Below are positions 12,705 through 24,800 of a stretch of DNA of 64,000 nt, piece after piece. Made by a program: the position numbers and the translations under genes. The DNA comes from Anaeramoeba flamelloides. Lineage: Eukaryota > Metamonada > Anaeramoebidae. The notes beneath the pieces were generated by a model, which ran no database searches, was not told the origin of the DNA, and saw only the letters and a list, made by a program, of their open reading frames with translations. Location: positions 3,534,001-3,598,000 of the forward strand of contig JANTQA010000032.1 in assembly GCA_027625915.1 (NCBI GenBank), read 5' to 3'. Each line of letters starts with the position of its first letter. The stretch's first letter is position 1.

Positions 12705-13147
12705 TTATTTTTCTAAGGATTGTGTTTTCATTTGTTGAACGATCTTTGCAAGTTCGTCTCTTTTCTTTCTTGCTCTTTTTTGTGTACCAAGTCTTCGTTT
12801 ACAGAATCTAAGTGCACGCTTTTCATAACCAAGTTTAAGCATTTCAATTGCTCTTTTTTCATATGGCGAAAATCCTGCAACTTCACGGATCAAATTTCTG
12901 ACAAAGATCCTTTTTGTTCTTTTTCTCTTTTGGTTGTAAATATTTTTATAATGTTTTATTTTGTTTTGTTTTTTTGGTGAATGTGATTTTTTGTTTTTTA
13001 TTTTATGTTTTTGTATTGTAAAAAAAAAAAAAGAATTGAATAATTTTTGGTACAACAAAGAGGTTGGAAGAAATTTGTTATTTGAGTGGTAAAACTTACA
13101 AAATTTTTATTTATTTTCTTTTTTCTTTTTTGGGTTTTTGGTGGCAT
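12705..13147 (-). CDS. RPL36: Large-subunit ribosomal protein eL36
   Basis: Exon 2 (12926-12705) encodes the strongly conserved eL36 core: FVRNLIREVAGFSPYEKRA, then KRALRFCKRRLGTQKRARKK and a short C-terminal helix. Exon 1 (13147-13100) is a 16-codon ATG exon (MPPKTQKRKKKINKNF) with a GTAAGT donor. The acceptor CCAAAAG lies at 12933-12927 and both ends are phase 0. The predicted protein is 89 aa, about 10-15 shorter than usual (100-105). The segment lost lies between KVTKNV and RTKFVR of typical eL36. Exon 1 KINKNF can be aligned to KVTKNV, but an additional small exon cannot be excluded. An AATAAA sits just downstream of the stop (rc of 12685-12690). The protein binds rRNA in the 60S subunit. 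Family call very sure, exon 1 fairly sure. Confidence 0.9.
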
Positions 13148-15001
13148 TAGTATGAAATATAATTGAAGAATAAAATTGAAAAAATGATTGTTGATATAAA
13201 CAAATCCAGTTTTTTGTTGTTTCCACGTATTTAATTGGATAATATGATCTAGGAGAAAATTAAATGCTTACTTCAGAGTACACAAATGAGATCTCTTGTT
13301 TTGGATAATTAACTGATATTTAACCTAAAAACTCCTTAAAAGTTTCAGCTCCTTTAGTTTTTTTCACAATAATGTCATTGAGGATTTTTATTTCACTTTG
13401 GAGGATACCAAAATATTATAAAAAAAAAGTATCAAGCAAATTAATGAGTATTACAAATTTCAGTGTATTACCTCATCAATCTATTTAATAAAATAAAAAG
13501 TCAAAATAAGAAAGTTGAAGAGAAAATATTTTTCCCTTTTTTTATTTGAATATCAGTAAGGAATATATATTTTGTACTTTATAAAGTTTTTCCAAGAGGA
13601 ACAATTTTTGTACCTTACAAACGAATTCTTCGGATATATTACAAATTACGACAATTCATTTTGGTTTTTGAATATATAATTTGTTAACTATAAAAGAAAA
13701 AGAGTTTGTTTTTTTTTGAGTTTTATTTTTTATTCTACCTGGTGGGCTATCTAAATTTTATGGACATTGGCTATTATTCTTTTGACGTTTACCATATTTG
13801 TTCAGCTTCTAAGTCTGTTGAGCTCAGTAATCTTGCCCAATTTCAAAATTTGGGGTTTTTTTTTGAAACTTTTTGTTAAAAGTCTAATTGATTTTTATTA
13901 CAAATAATCTATATTTGCAATTTTCCTACTACTATTTATAGTATCACCCTTGAATAAATCTTAGATTCCTTCCCAATCCTTTTTAGTTTTATTGGAATTC
14001 AATTATTTATTTCGAAATTGTTTTTTTTTGATTTATTTATGCGATTCGGATGTTTCAAGGTAAAAGTGTACCTGTTGGAATTTATTTTTTTTTATATAAA
14101 TTTTTATTTTTCAATTTCAAATGTGACTTGTCTGAATGTAAAAGGATTTTTTTTGATTTTGATAAAAGTTTTTTTTTCTTGACGTTAAACCAACAAAAAG
14201 ATAATTGTGCATTTTGAAAAATAAATAGGTACATTTTTACAATTTGTATTTTTTTAGTATCCTTTTTTTTTTGAATTTTTTTTACTTTTTTTTGTGAAAT
14301 AATAGATACTAGAGATTTTTCTTTTTTATTTTTAGGAATTTGATAGTTTATTTCTTTATTATATTTTTTTATACATTTAATAACACTTTAAAAGACCGAA
14401 ATTGAAAGAAATTTAAGTCACAAAAAAAAAAAAACCCGAATTAACACAGATTTTTTTCGAATATTTTCTACAGAAATTATTGTATTAGGATTTAAATTTT
14501 GTATATTAATTTGATATTTTTTTTTTGTATTATAATTTTTGTTGAAAGTTTGTACCATAAAAGCCGAATGGTGTAAAAAAAAATTAAAAATTAAGAGATC
14601 AAGTTTTATTCATTATGTGGTGATTTGTTACCCTTTAAACCACGAGTATATGGACACGCTAATAAAATGGGGGAAATTAGTATTTTTCAAGTTTTGGTCA
14701 AATTTCAAAAATTTTGAATTTCTCAATTTGTTCAAAATAGTCAATTATATTGAAATATATCGACTATAGGCATTTAATATCCACCTTTGGTAGTTTAATA
14801 TATATTAGTTTAAAAAACGGTATGTTGGGGTTACTTTAGTTGATTTTTTTTTGATTATATTTTAGTAAATTTTTTACAGAATTTTGAAAAAAAAAAATTA
14901 AGAGATTATTTATATTTTTATAATTTATATTATGTAGTAAAAATTACCACTTAACCTTGGTGGCTAAAATTGGGGTTTGAATAAATTTATAAAAATATTT
15001 A

Positions 15002-15202
15002 CAGCCAATTCCACCATTAAAACACAAAATAACAAGTTAATTTAAGGTAAATAAAAATCTCAAATTAAAGCACATTTTTTAGAATTTTTATTTTATACAA
15101 ATTATTTTACTAGAATTTGAATTTTGTACCGTAATTTGAGATGTATATTGTGCCTTAAATTTCATTGTTATTTTGTGTATTTAAAAGTGGAACTAAAAGC
15201 AG
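15002..15202. mobile_element. TA-flanked MITE, family member 1
   Basis: A 201-bp imperfect inverted repeat bounded by TA on each side. The left end begins CAGCCAATTCCACCATTAAA. The right end, read in reverse, begins CTGCTTTTAGTTCCACTTTT. Internal words (TTTAAGG, AATCTCAAATTAAAGCACA, and the inverse GTGCCTTAAATTT) match the element at 60418-60615 in position and order. TA duplication and CAG ends are typical of Tc1/mariner-derived MITEs. No coding capacity. Confidence 0.6.
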
Positions 15203-16047
15203 TATTGAAGATTTAAACATTGTTGAATTTTATACAATGTAAGTAATGAAACACCACATATCGAAAATTAATCTTATTGATACCCCCACCACAATAATTT
15301 AAAAAAATAAAAACATTTTATACTGGCGTAAATAATCAATAAAATCTTCAAAAATTAACAAAAATTTCAATTTGACCAATTTTGAAATTTGATCAAATTT
15401 GAAATTATTTAGAATACTTTTAAAATGTTTGGTCACTTCAATATAAAACAATTTAAATCAATAAAAATTAGAATTTATTTAATATAAACCGATTTCAAAT
15501 TGAAGTGTATTCTATAGATCGTTATTTTACAAATGATTTATATTGTACTTGATGAATATTTTTTTTTCTCTAAAATGGCACTGTCGTTTTTTTTTAATAT
15601 TTAACACAATTTAATCAAAAATTATATTTTTATTAAACTTTTTATGAAATAAATATTTAAATAAACTTATTTTCAGTCCAAATTATATAGTGATAATGAA
15701 GAAATAGAACATATTCAATGATTTTAATTTATTATTCTTCTCAAAATAAATTTTCAATTTTTTGATTAAAAGTATTTTTTTCTTATTTTGTAATAGTTTT
15801 TTTTCTGTCATATGCTTTTTACTTTATCTTTTTCCCTTTTTTTTCTTTTTTCACCTTTTCTTTTTCTGTTTTTATTTTGATTTTAAATACAATTTTAAAT
15901 TATAAAACGTTTTAAACACTAAATTAACATTAAGAAAATTGAGGTTTGTGATATCTTTTACCAATCAAAAATGGATACATTTACTATTAACAATTGTAAT
16001 TGCCAACAATTTTAATTTCTAAAGTAATTGAGAAAATTTACATAATA

Positions 16048-17257
16048 GAGGTTTTGATGATAACATGATCCTGTCACGATAAAGTTACAAAAATCGCGAT
16101 AATTTCCATCAAATCGAGATAATATCAGAAAATCGCGATATTCAATATTATCGCGATAATATAACAAATCGCGATAATTCTATAAAATCACGATAAATGC
16201 CATAATATTGCGATTAAAAAGTAATCGCGATAAAATATTTGATGTATTTTTGGGCTAATTGAGAAATATTTAAACAAAAAAATTTTTTTTGATCAAAAAA
16301 TAGATTAGGTGAAAAAAAGTCATTCTTTGAAAAAACAAGAAAAAAGATTCTTGATCCAATCAGGGATCAAATCCAAGAGTTTTATTGTACTTTGATTTTT
16401 GTTTGGTTAACAAATCTATCGATCATTTAAGATCAACAACAATAAGAAATAAATAGAAATAAATATTTTTTCAGTTAATCGTTGTGTTGTAAATTGAGTT
16501 GAATAAAAGACCTTCTAAAACAACCAACCCTTTGTCCGTTCTTTAAAGAATGTGATCTTGGGTTAAAAGATTTTCAATATTCTCAGAAAGCTAAAAGGGG
16601 TTGGTAAACTTTTCATTAGCTTTCACAACATCCTTGTCAGATGATCACCAATTATTAAGATTTTTTATAGATTTCTTGTCTTCTTGTTCTTTTTCTTCTT
16701 TGAGCATCTTTGTATTGGACAGAAAACACAATTAGAGCTTAGAGGTTTTTTTTTGACCGATCAGTAATAAGAAAGAAAATTATTCTTTATTCTTTTTTGC
16801 TATTTAAAATTGTGAAGGTAACAACTCCATTGTACGAAAATACATCTATCCTATATTCAATTATATTGTTGGAATGGGGAATTATTAGTTTGATCATAAA
16901 CTTTGGTTGAGATTTTTTATTTTGTTAAAAAAAAAATGAAAAGAATAAAACTTTTTTCCACAACAAACCAAACTCAATCCCTTTTTAAAGTTTTCTGTCT
17001 TTCAAAACTTTCAAACACTTGAAGACAGTCCACAACACTCACAAACACTTTCTGACATTTATGAAAGGGGAAAGTGTTGTAAAAGTCTCAAGACTTTGTT
17101 AAAGTTAAGATTTTTTTTAAGATGATTTCAAAAAAATAATTTTTCATTTTTTCGCGATAATGTGAATATCGCGATAATGTTGAATATCGCGATAAATTTG
17201 GACTAATCACGATTTTATTGTTAATATTATGATAATATATGTTCTCATCAAAACCTC
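16048..17257. mobile_element. Non-autonomous TIR element with ATCGCGAT subterminal arrays
   Basis: The ends GAGGTTTTGATGA and TCATCAAAACCTC are perfect inverted repeats flanked by TA on both sides (16046-16047 and 17258-17259); total 1210 bp. Just inside the left end about nine copies of a degenerate ATCGCGATAAT word occupy 16075-16235. Four copies lie inside the right end (about 17152-17215). ATCGCGAT is itself a palindrome, as expected of a protein-binding site array. The middle has no ORF. The host sequence on each side appears related to a repeat at 32560-32890, so the element may have landed in an older repeat. TA target suggests the Tc1/mariner group, but the terminal sequence is not one I recognise. 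Confidence 0.75.
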
Positions 17258-17329
17258 TAATATGTTCTGATGAATTTGTCCCAATTTTTTTTTTAAATAT
17301 TTTATTTTTTTTTTTTGAAAATTTTTCTT

Positions 17330-17480
17330 ATGTTCAGGTTTTTCTTTGATTAATATCAACTCTAACATTAATTCCATTATTCACCTTATTTCTAAACAAT
17401 TTTATGTTCTTTTTTCAAAAAAAAAAATTGAATTTTTAATTTTTGGAAGTTCTACTTTGAGTGAAATAGAGTTTTGTTTT
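17330..17480 (+). repeat. Dispersed repeat family P, copy 1
   Basis: Shares words such as TTTAATTTTTGGAAGTTCTA and TTTGAGTGAAATAGAGTTT with 32735-32890 and with the reverse complement of 24180-24350. Flanking sequence at 15930-16047 resembles 32560-32660. The copy therefore seems interrupted by the element at 16048-17257. Confidence 0.5.
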
Positions 17481-18368
17481 GGATTTTTGTGATTTGATTA
17501 ATAAATTTATTTGTTTAATAATAGCCAAAAAAAAAAAAAAATCAATCAAAATTGGGAATCGAATAATAAAAAATAACTTTTTAAGGAAAATAATTCAAAT
17601 TACAAAATAATTCTTTTAGAAAACTAACCACCAATTTATGATCATTTTAAAATCCTAAATTTGAATTTTCCTTCTTTCTGAAATCCAAAATATCTTTCAA
17701 AGTTTCTCAATAAAAAAATTCATATCAATATGTTATTTCAGTTTCTTTCCAAGTCTTATAAAGTTTGATTTGGATTATAAAAATGAATCAAAACAAAGTG
17801 GACTGATCCTTGCAAAATTGTGTTAAGAAAATTAAACTATAATTTTATCTGGGTTTGTGTAAATAAAAAAATGGTTTGGTTTATCACACTCATCAAAAAT
17901 AAACAGTGTATATTGATTTCTTTTTATTGCATCTCTAATTAATTTATAGTTTAATTTTAAAACTAGGTAGATTCTTTTTTTATTTGAAACATAAAAAATG
18001 GTTCAGACAAAAAAAAAACTAAAAAATTAAAAATGAATTTTGTAGAAAAGGGACATAAAATTTAACAATTTAATTTTGAAAGAATATCAAAACACAACCC
18101 CAAATACAAGACAAAACAGGTCAAAAAAAATGAAGAGGGAACAAATTCCTTGTAAGTGAATGGTCCCTTAAATGAACAAATTTCGAAAAATTTTGCTTCC
18201 ATAGTGGCATCAAATAAAAAGTAAAAATTTGAGAAACATTAAAATAGAAAGAACCATTTGGCAGGAGTGTTCATATTTCCTCAATTATGACATTTTTAAT
18301 TAAGAAAAAAATTAACTTTAACCCAAATAACCATTTTTCATTTTTTTCTATTTGTGGATTCTTAAAAA

Positions 18369-21300
18369 ATGGCGTTTTGGTTTGCTTTTGGAGACAACCA
18401 TAAAGGGTTGCTTGGAATTCGAGGAAACAGAGAAATTACAGAAATACAAGAAATGCAGGTCATCCCTTCTTCGACAGTTAAAGAGATCCTCTCAACACGA
18501 ACAGCGACGGTTTTTTTAACTGTTGACGGGTGTATTTACACTATATACGCAGCAGGATCACCAGACGAAACGGTTCTACATAAATTTGAGACTGAAAAAA
18601 TCAACTCGATAGAATCAGGAAACGGGCATTTTATTGCACTTTCCCAGTCTGGTTCTGTTTATACATGGGGAGGAGGTAACCAAAATTTCCACTTCTTTGT
18701 TTTCAATTGTTTTTTAATTTGAGGTCACTTGCAAGATTTGGAAGATAAGAAAGATATTTACTCAACACGGAAAACTTTCCCTAATTTCTTTCAAAAAAAT
18801 AATTTCTCAAAAAAAAAAAACAAATTAGGTGCTGTCGGTCAATTGGGCCATGGGAATAAACAAAGCTTAGAAAGCCCAACTAAAGTTCAGTATTTTGTTG
18901 GCAAAAGGCCAACAGCTGTGCACACTGCATATTCAACTTCTTATGTGCTTTGTGAAGGTGGCGATCTTTATGCCTTTGGGTTTGTTTTTTTTTTTTTTTT
19001 TTAGATTTTTGGCTTCTTCTGTTATTTTTTTACAAGTCGATTTCTCTTCACGTTTTCCTCCTTATTAAAAAAAAAAATATCCCTCTTTCACTATTTTTGT
19101 TTAACTTTCAAACAACCTTTTTTTTCTTAACAAAAATAAAGAAATGGATTCAATGGCGAACTTGGAAATGGAAAAAATTATTCATCACTAAAACCTGCAC
19201 TAGTGCAGCGTGGGATTGTTAAAGTTTATTCTGGTTTAAGTTATCATTTATTTGCAAAATATAAAAATGGTTCTTTTAAAGGATGGGGAAAAAACGAGAC
19301 GGTAATTAATTGATTTTTTTGAATTTTTTTTTATTAGATTTTGTTTAAAAAAGTGCCATAAAAAAGTTCAAAAGGTGATTACCCAAATTGCACAAAATGT
19401 GTAAATTTGACTATTTTAAATACCACTTATCACGCTTTTAGTCCGCACTTTTTACAATAGCTGCTGAACAAGGAAAAAAAGTTTTTTTCTTTTTAATTGT
19501 TTCTTTTCAACTTTATCCTTTTTTTTTTTCTTCTCATCCCACTTAAAGAATTGAGTCCAACAAACAAATCGTTTATTCAATTTTTAAAGAAATAGGAAGA
19601 AAAGAAATTTAATCAAAAATTGAAATCCTTTCAAAATGGTGTTAACAAAAAATAAAAACGAATTATTTGTTTGAAAAAAAAAAAAAAAAAAACATTTATT
19701 TCGAAGACATCCACCCCTTTTTAGAACTGGAAAAAATACTTTAGAAATCAATTAAATCCCAATTTAAAAAAATTTAATTTTACCTCAAAAGTTCAATCAG
19801 AAAGACACATGACAACCATTAAAAAATTTTTTAAAAAAAAAATTAAACATTTGCTAATTTTTTACTTTTTGAGAACCTCACTTATAATAAACACAATTGG
19901 TTAATAAAAGATCTTTGATCAGAAATTTTTTTGAAAGATATTTAATAATTTAAGTTGAAAAATCTAATTTTCCAGGTTCTAATTAAGATTTTTTTCAATT
20001 TAATTGACAAAAATTTGAATTTTCTTTTTTTCACAGTTAAGAGGTAATAATCATATATTTTAAAAATCATTTTAAATTTAATAAAAATCTTTCAAATGGA
20101 TAATCAATTATTTTGACTATTAAAGAATTATTTATTGATATAAATTGTAAATAATATTTTTTTATTGGTTTTCCGTTAGGTTTTTTTTACTTTTTTCAGA
20201 ATTTCAAAGAATTGAGTAAAATACTTGATTTTACTCAATTCTTTTGAATTCTGGAAAACCCAGGACACTTTCGTTAGGTTTTCTTGAGTTTTCTGTTTAT
20301 TTGTAAAATCAATAGATTTTCGTTAGGTTTTTTTTACTTTTCGAAATAAACTGAAAATTTATTAAAATTTTCTGTTTATTTCGAAAAGTAAAAAAAACCT
20401 AGAACACTTCACAAATAAAAATAGAAAACCTCAAAAAAACCTAGAACACTTAACAAATAAAACAGAAAACCCCGAGAAAACCAAGACACTCTACGGCACT
20501 CTACGGACACTTTCGTTTGTTTTTTTTTCAAAAATTTAAAAAACCTAATACACGGACATTTTCAATGTTTCTCATCAGTTATTTTTTTTTCTGTATTTGA
20601 GTTTTTTTAGATGATTACAACATTTTCAAAACTATTAGTCATTATCTATCAAAGTAAATATTTCCAAGTTGAATTAAACAAAAATTCATCCTTCCGTATC
20701 TTTGGAATATTAGACCCAAAAAACACCCTTTTTTTTTGACTATAAACTTTTAAAAACGGTGGTTATACTAACAACAATAAATACAATAGCCTCAAGAATT
20801 TGAAGTTCAGGACTTTTGATTATATTGTGAATAAACTTTATTATTCAGGATGAAAGGTTAATGAAAATAGTAGTTTTGTATAACTTAATTTTTTTCAATT
20901 TTATTTTTTCATGCTAGTGATGTGCAAAAATGATTTGTAAAATTTTCAAGTTTTTTTTGATAAATGTGTGATTTTTTCATTAATGGCAATACTTTTCCGG
21001 GTATGTGCGCAAGGGAGAGATAACTTGACAATATCTTGAGTCTTTAGTAACACTCTATTGTATTTAAAAATGAAAGGAAGTGATTTGGAGTAGAAACAAC
21101 AATGTGAAAATCGAAAATACCTCAAAATGTAAAATATTCGAATTTTTCATAAAATCAAAAATTATTGAACTTAAAGTTTTGGTGTATTTACATTTATTTT
21201 CATTCTTTAAATATTATTAATTCTTGATATTTTTGGTAAATTTTTAATTTTATTTTCAACAATACCAAATTTTTTAAATATTTTTGAATTTATTTGTAAA

Positions 21301-21808
21301 AAAAAAAAGTTAGATTGTTTTTTTTTTTTATTGTTGAGCAGAGGTGATTCAACAAAATTACCTCCTATTTGCCTGAAACTCTAAAATGGTATTTAGGGTT
21401 TTTTTATCCTAACTGTAATGTAAGCAGGATTACAGCTCAAAGGATATCTTTTCTTTAAAAAATGAAAAGAATAAATTATTTCGGAAAAAATACAAGAAAA
21501 AGAGAAAGAAAAGCAAGAAATGAAAGAGTCAAAAAATAATAGAAAAAAGAAAAAACTTCGGTGAAAAGTTTTTTTTGTGCCCCAAGTGTTGAATGGGTTG
21601 GTGGTTGTTTCCTTTTATGTCGTTTTTTTTTTTTGGATCGCCACCATAGGTTGTTTTAATAAAGAGTTCTAAATATTTGAACAACTATAGATCAAATGAA
21701 AAAGGCTGTTTATTAAATTTTGATTTAGAACTTTATAGATGGGTTGAATCTAAAAAGCTCTGGTTTTTAAGAATAAGATTTGGTTTTCGAAATTTTCTTT
21801 TCAGTTGC

Positions 21809-21873
<65 letters not shown>

Positions 21874-24800
21874 TAAGTTTCCCAAATCTTGTTTTCGCAA
21901 AATCCCAGTACAAGATACCGACTCGACAGTAAAAACCCAGTCCAAGTAACGACTCGACAGATAGTACGGAAAGTTCAATTCGGTTCACTTTGGTTGGTTT
22001 CAGATCGCATTCGTTGGATTCAGTTCAGTTGCATAAGTCCTCGTCGAAGATCTGATCATGAACAAGTTTGGTTGGGTTAGTCATGACCAGATCAACCAAT
22101 TCTTATAATGATTTTTTATACTTTTTACCTTTCCCAAACACCTAAAAAAACAAAAAGAGAAGGAACATAGAGCCCAAGCAACTTAAGAAAGGAAATATGG
22201 AAAAGGTAAAAAGTATAAAAAATAAAAAGTTAGATTGTTGAAACTCGAACAAATTTGACTTATTTTCAGGCAAATACTTTTATATTTTTATTTTAAAAAA
22301 AATTTGGTTTTTATAAAAAAATAAGGATAAAAAATCAAACAAAAGAGAAGAAAATTTTTTTAGAGGCTGTGGATGGGAAAAGAGAGAAGAAGATAATAAC
22401 CCCCCCTTTTAAAAAGTGATAAAAACACCATTTCACTCTTTAAAGGAAAAAGAGAAATTCTGAAAAGAGTAAAATGTTCTTTTTTCAATTAAAATTTTAT
22501 TTATTTTAATTGTTTGTGATGTATACAAGCCAAATTATTTTATCTTGTTGTAAAGGTGTACTTTTTTTTCAAATACATTTATTTTAATTTGAATTTATAA
22601 AAGCAATCATTTGGAAAAAGTGAAAATATTTGTTTGATTAACCGATTTTTTTTTTAATTTTCAACTTTAAACAGGCCTACATGCTTACCCAACCTCATAA
22701 AGGATATTTTTTATTTTGGCTTATTGATTGGCCATCGAGAAAAAATTATCCCATTTTTTTTGTATTTTAATGCAAACAAAAAAAAATTATCTACAAATCA
22801 AAGAATTTAGTTAACTCAAAAACCAACACCCTTTTAAAATTAAATCATAACTAACTTCCTAATTACTCATTTTGTAATTATTTTTTTTTTTTTATTTAAT
22901 TATCTCAAAATTTCTTTTCTGTTTTTAATTTTTTCTTTTTATTTCTTAAAAAATTGAAAAATTACTGATAACAAAAACTTTTGAATTTTTGATTACAGAA
23001 ATCACTATCCGTTGAAGAAACTTGACTAAAATTCAAAATTCTCCACACAGCTAAAATGTTCCAAAAAATTACAATGATACAATTTTTTTCAATTTGGAAA
23101 TAATTTTGATTTTCGAAAAATATGAAAATCATTTTTTCATCTTTTAGTTTTTTCTTTTCATTTAATTTTTTGAATTACCTAACTGTTTCTTTCGATCAAA
23201 TATTTTTTTCAACAATTGATATTATGCTAAAATTGAGTTGGACAAAATAGAAGAACTCAAATAAAATTAGTCAAGGGTATCTCACCATTTGATCGATCAA
23301 TATTCCTAATAGAATTTAAACAAATTTAGCAATGTATTTTTTTGTTCCGCTCATCTCCAAAATTATTAACACACACCGATAATTTATTAGTATTGATAGT
23401 TATTTATTTTTTGATTTGTGAGTATTGTAATTTTAAACAATTGTTAACATTCCAATTAGTGAATTGTTTTAATTTGCTATTTCTTCTTGAATTGATTAAA
23501 TAAGATTTTTTTTTTTACAAAAATTGAATTTTGATATGTTAAAAATTTTGAATTGGAGTTTATAATTAAACTATTTTTCACTCTAACAATTACAACTTTA
23601 AAAAACATAGCAGTGTATTTTTTATAACTCAACAAATTCATTGATGTATAGATCCTATATAAATAAAAAAAACCACGTTTTAAACTTAATTTATCCAATT
23701 CTAATGCAAATTAGAAACGCAAAATAAATTTCAAACCTTATCATTCCAAAAAACAAAAAAAAATTACAGTTTTCAAGATTTGAAAAACTTTTTTTCGCAA
23801 GAAACATTCAATTTTAGGCATTATTTCTTTGATTTTACTGAACCTTTTTTCATTTTTCAAAAAAAGTTTCTGTTAAAAAATGTATTTTGAAGAAAAATAG
23901 CTAATTCTATTTTTAAAAAACTATCCAAAGTTCTTAAAGAGAATTTTTAAAATAAAAAGATTTTTTCAACTTAAGGTAATTGTAAAAAAAACATTTTCCT
24001 TAAGTTTTCAATATTGGATAATTTAAAAAAATTTTTTTTTTTTTTTTCATTTTCAAGAATTTTTATCGTTTTTTCAGACATTCAAATTAGTATATAAACA
24101 GGACAAATATCCAAAAAAAATATTTTTTTGAATGTACTAAATGTTTGATTCAAAGTGAGCAACTTTATTATTAGTATTAATTATTTTAAATTTAAACTCC
24201 ATTTCACTCAAAGAAGTCGAGTCAAAAATGAAAAATTCAATTTTTTTTTAAGAACCAACCAACATAAAATTGTTTAAAAATAGGAGAAATACTAAACTTC
24301 AGATTAGATCCGATATTCATAAAAGAAATACTTTAACAAACCATAAATTTTTAAAAATAATCAAAAGTAAAAAAAAAAAAATTATTACCCTTAATTGGAA
24401 TGTATCATGCAAAAGTTCTTAATTTCTTTAGAAAATTAAAATTTCACAATAAGATTTTTGAAAAGTAAATGTATGAATTTTAAAAGAAATTCCATAATCT
24501 TAATTTTCTTAAAGTTAATTTGAATTTTTTTATTAATCGAGCTTGTTTTTTTTGGAAATTGAAAAAAAAAAAAAACAGCAAAAAAAAAAAACAATTAGAA
24601 AAAAAAAAAAAAAAAATTGCGAAATTACAAAATATGATCTTGATCTAAAAATTGAAAATTCTGTTTTGAGAAGAATATTGGATAAAACTCATAGAATTCG
24701 TTCTATTTTTTTTTCAATCAAAATGTACCCTCTTTGTCTGCAAAAGAGTTTATATTTAAAATAACTTTGTCTTGAGAAACAAACGTATTTTATTTCTACT

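Larger units (their letters stand above)
13148..18368. other. Spacer with transposon-like repeats, no supported gene
   Basis: Upstream of both eL36 (minus) and the RCC1 gene (plus). It holds the 201-bp MITE at 15002-15202, the 1.2-kb TIR element at 16048-17257 and a dispersed repeat at 17330-17480. The rest is AT-rich with long T and A runs and no frame of protein-like composition. The promoters of both flanking genes must be here but show no motif I can support. Confidence 0.5.

Noticed and set aside
21677-21988. Frames with poly-Phe or poly-Lys on either strand
   Set aside because: They are produced by the T59 homopolymer.
24543-24764. Lysine-rich plus frame in the RCC1 intron
   Set aside because: The lysines come from A runs, and the segment is removed by the well-supported splice.
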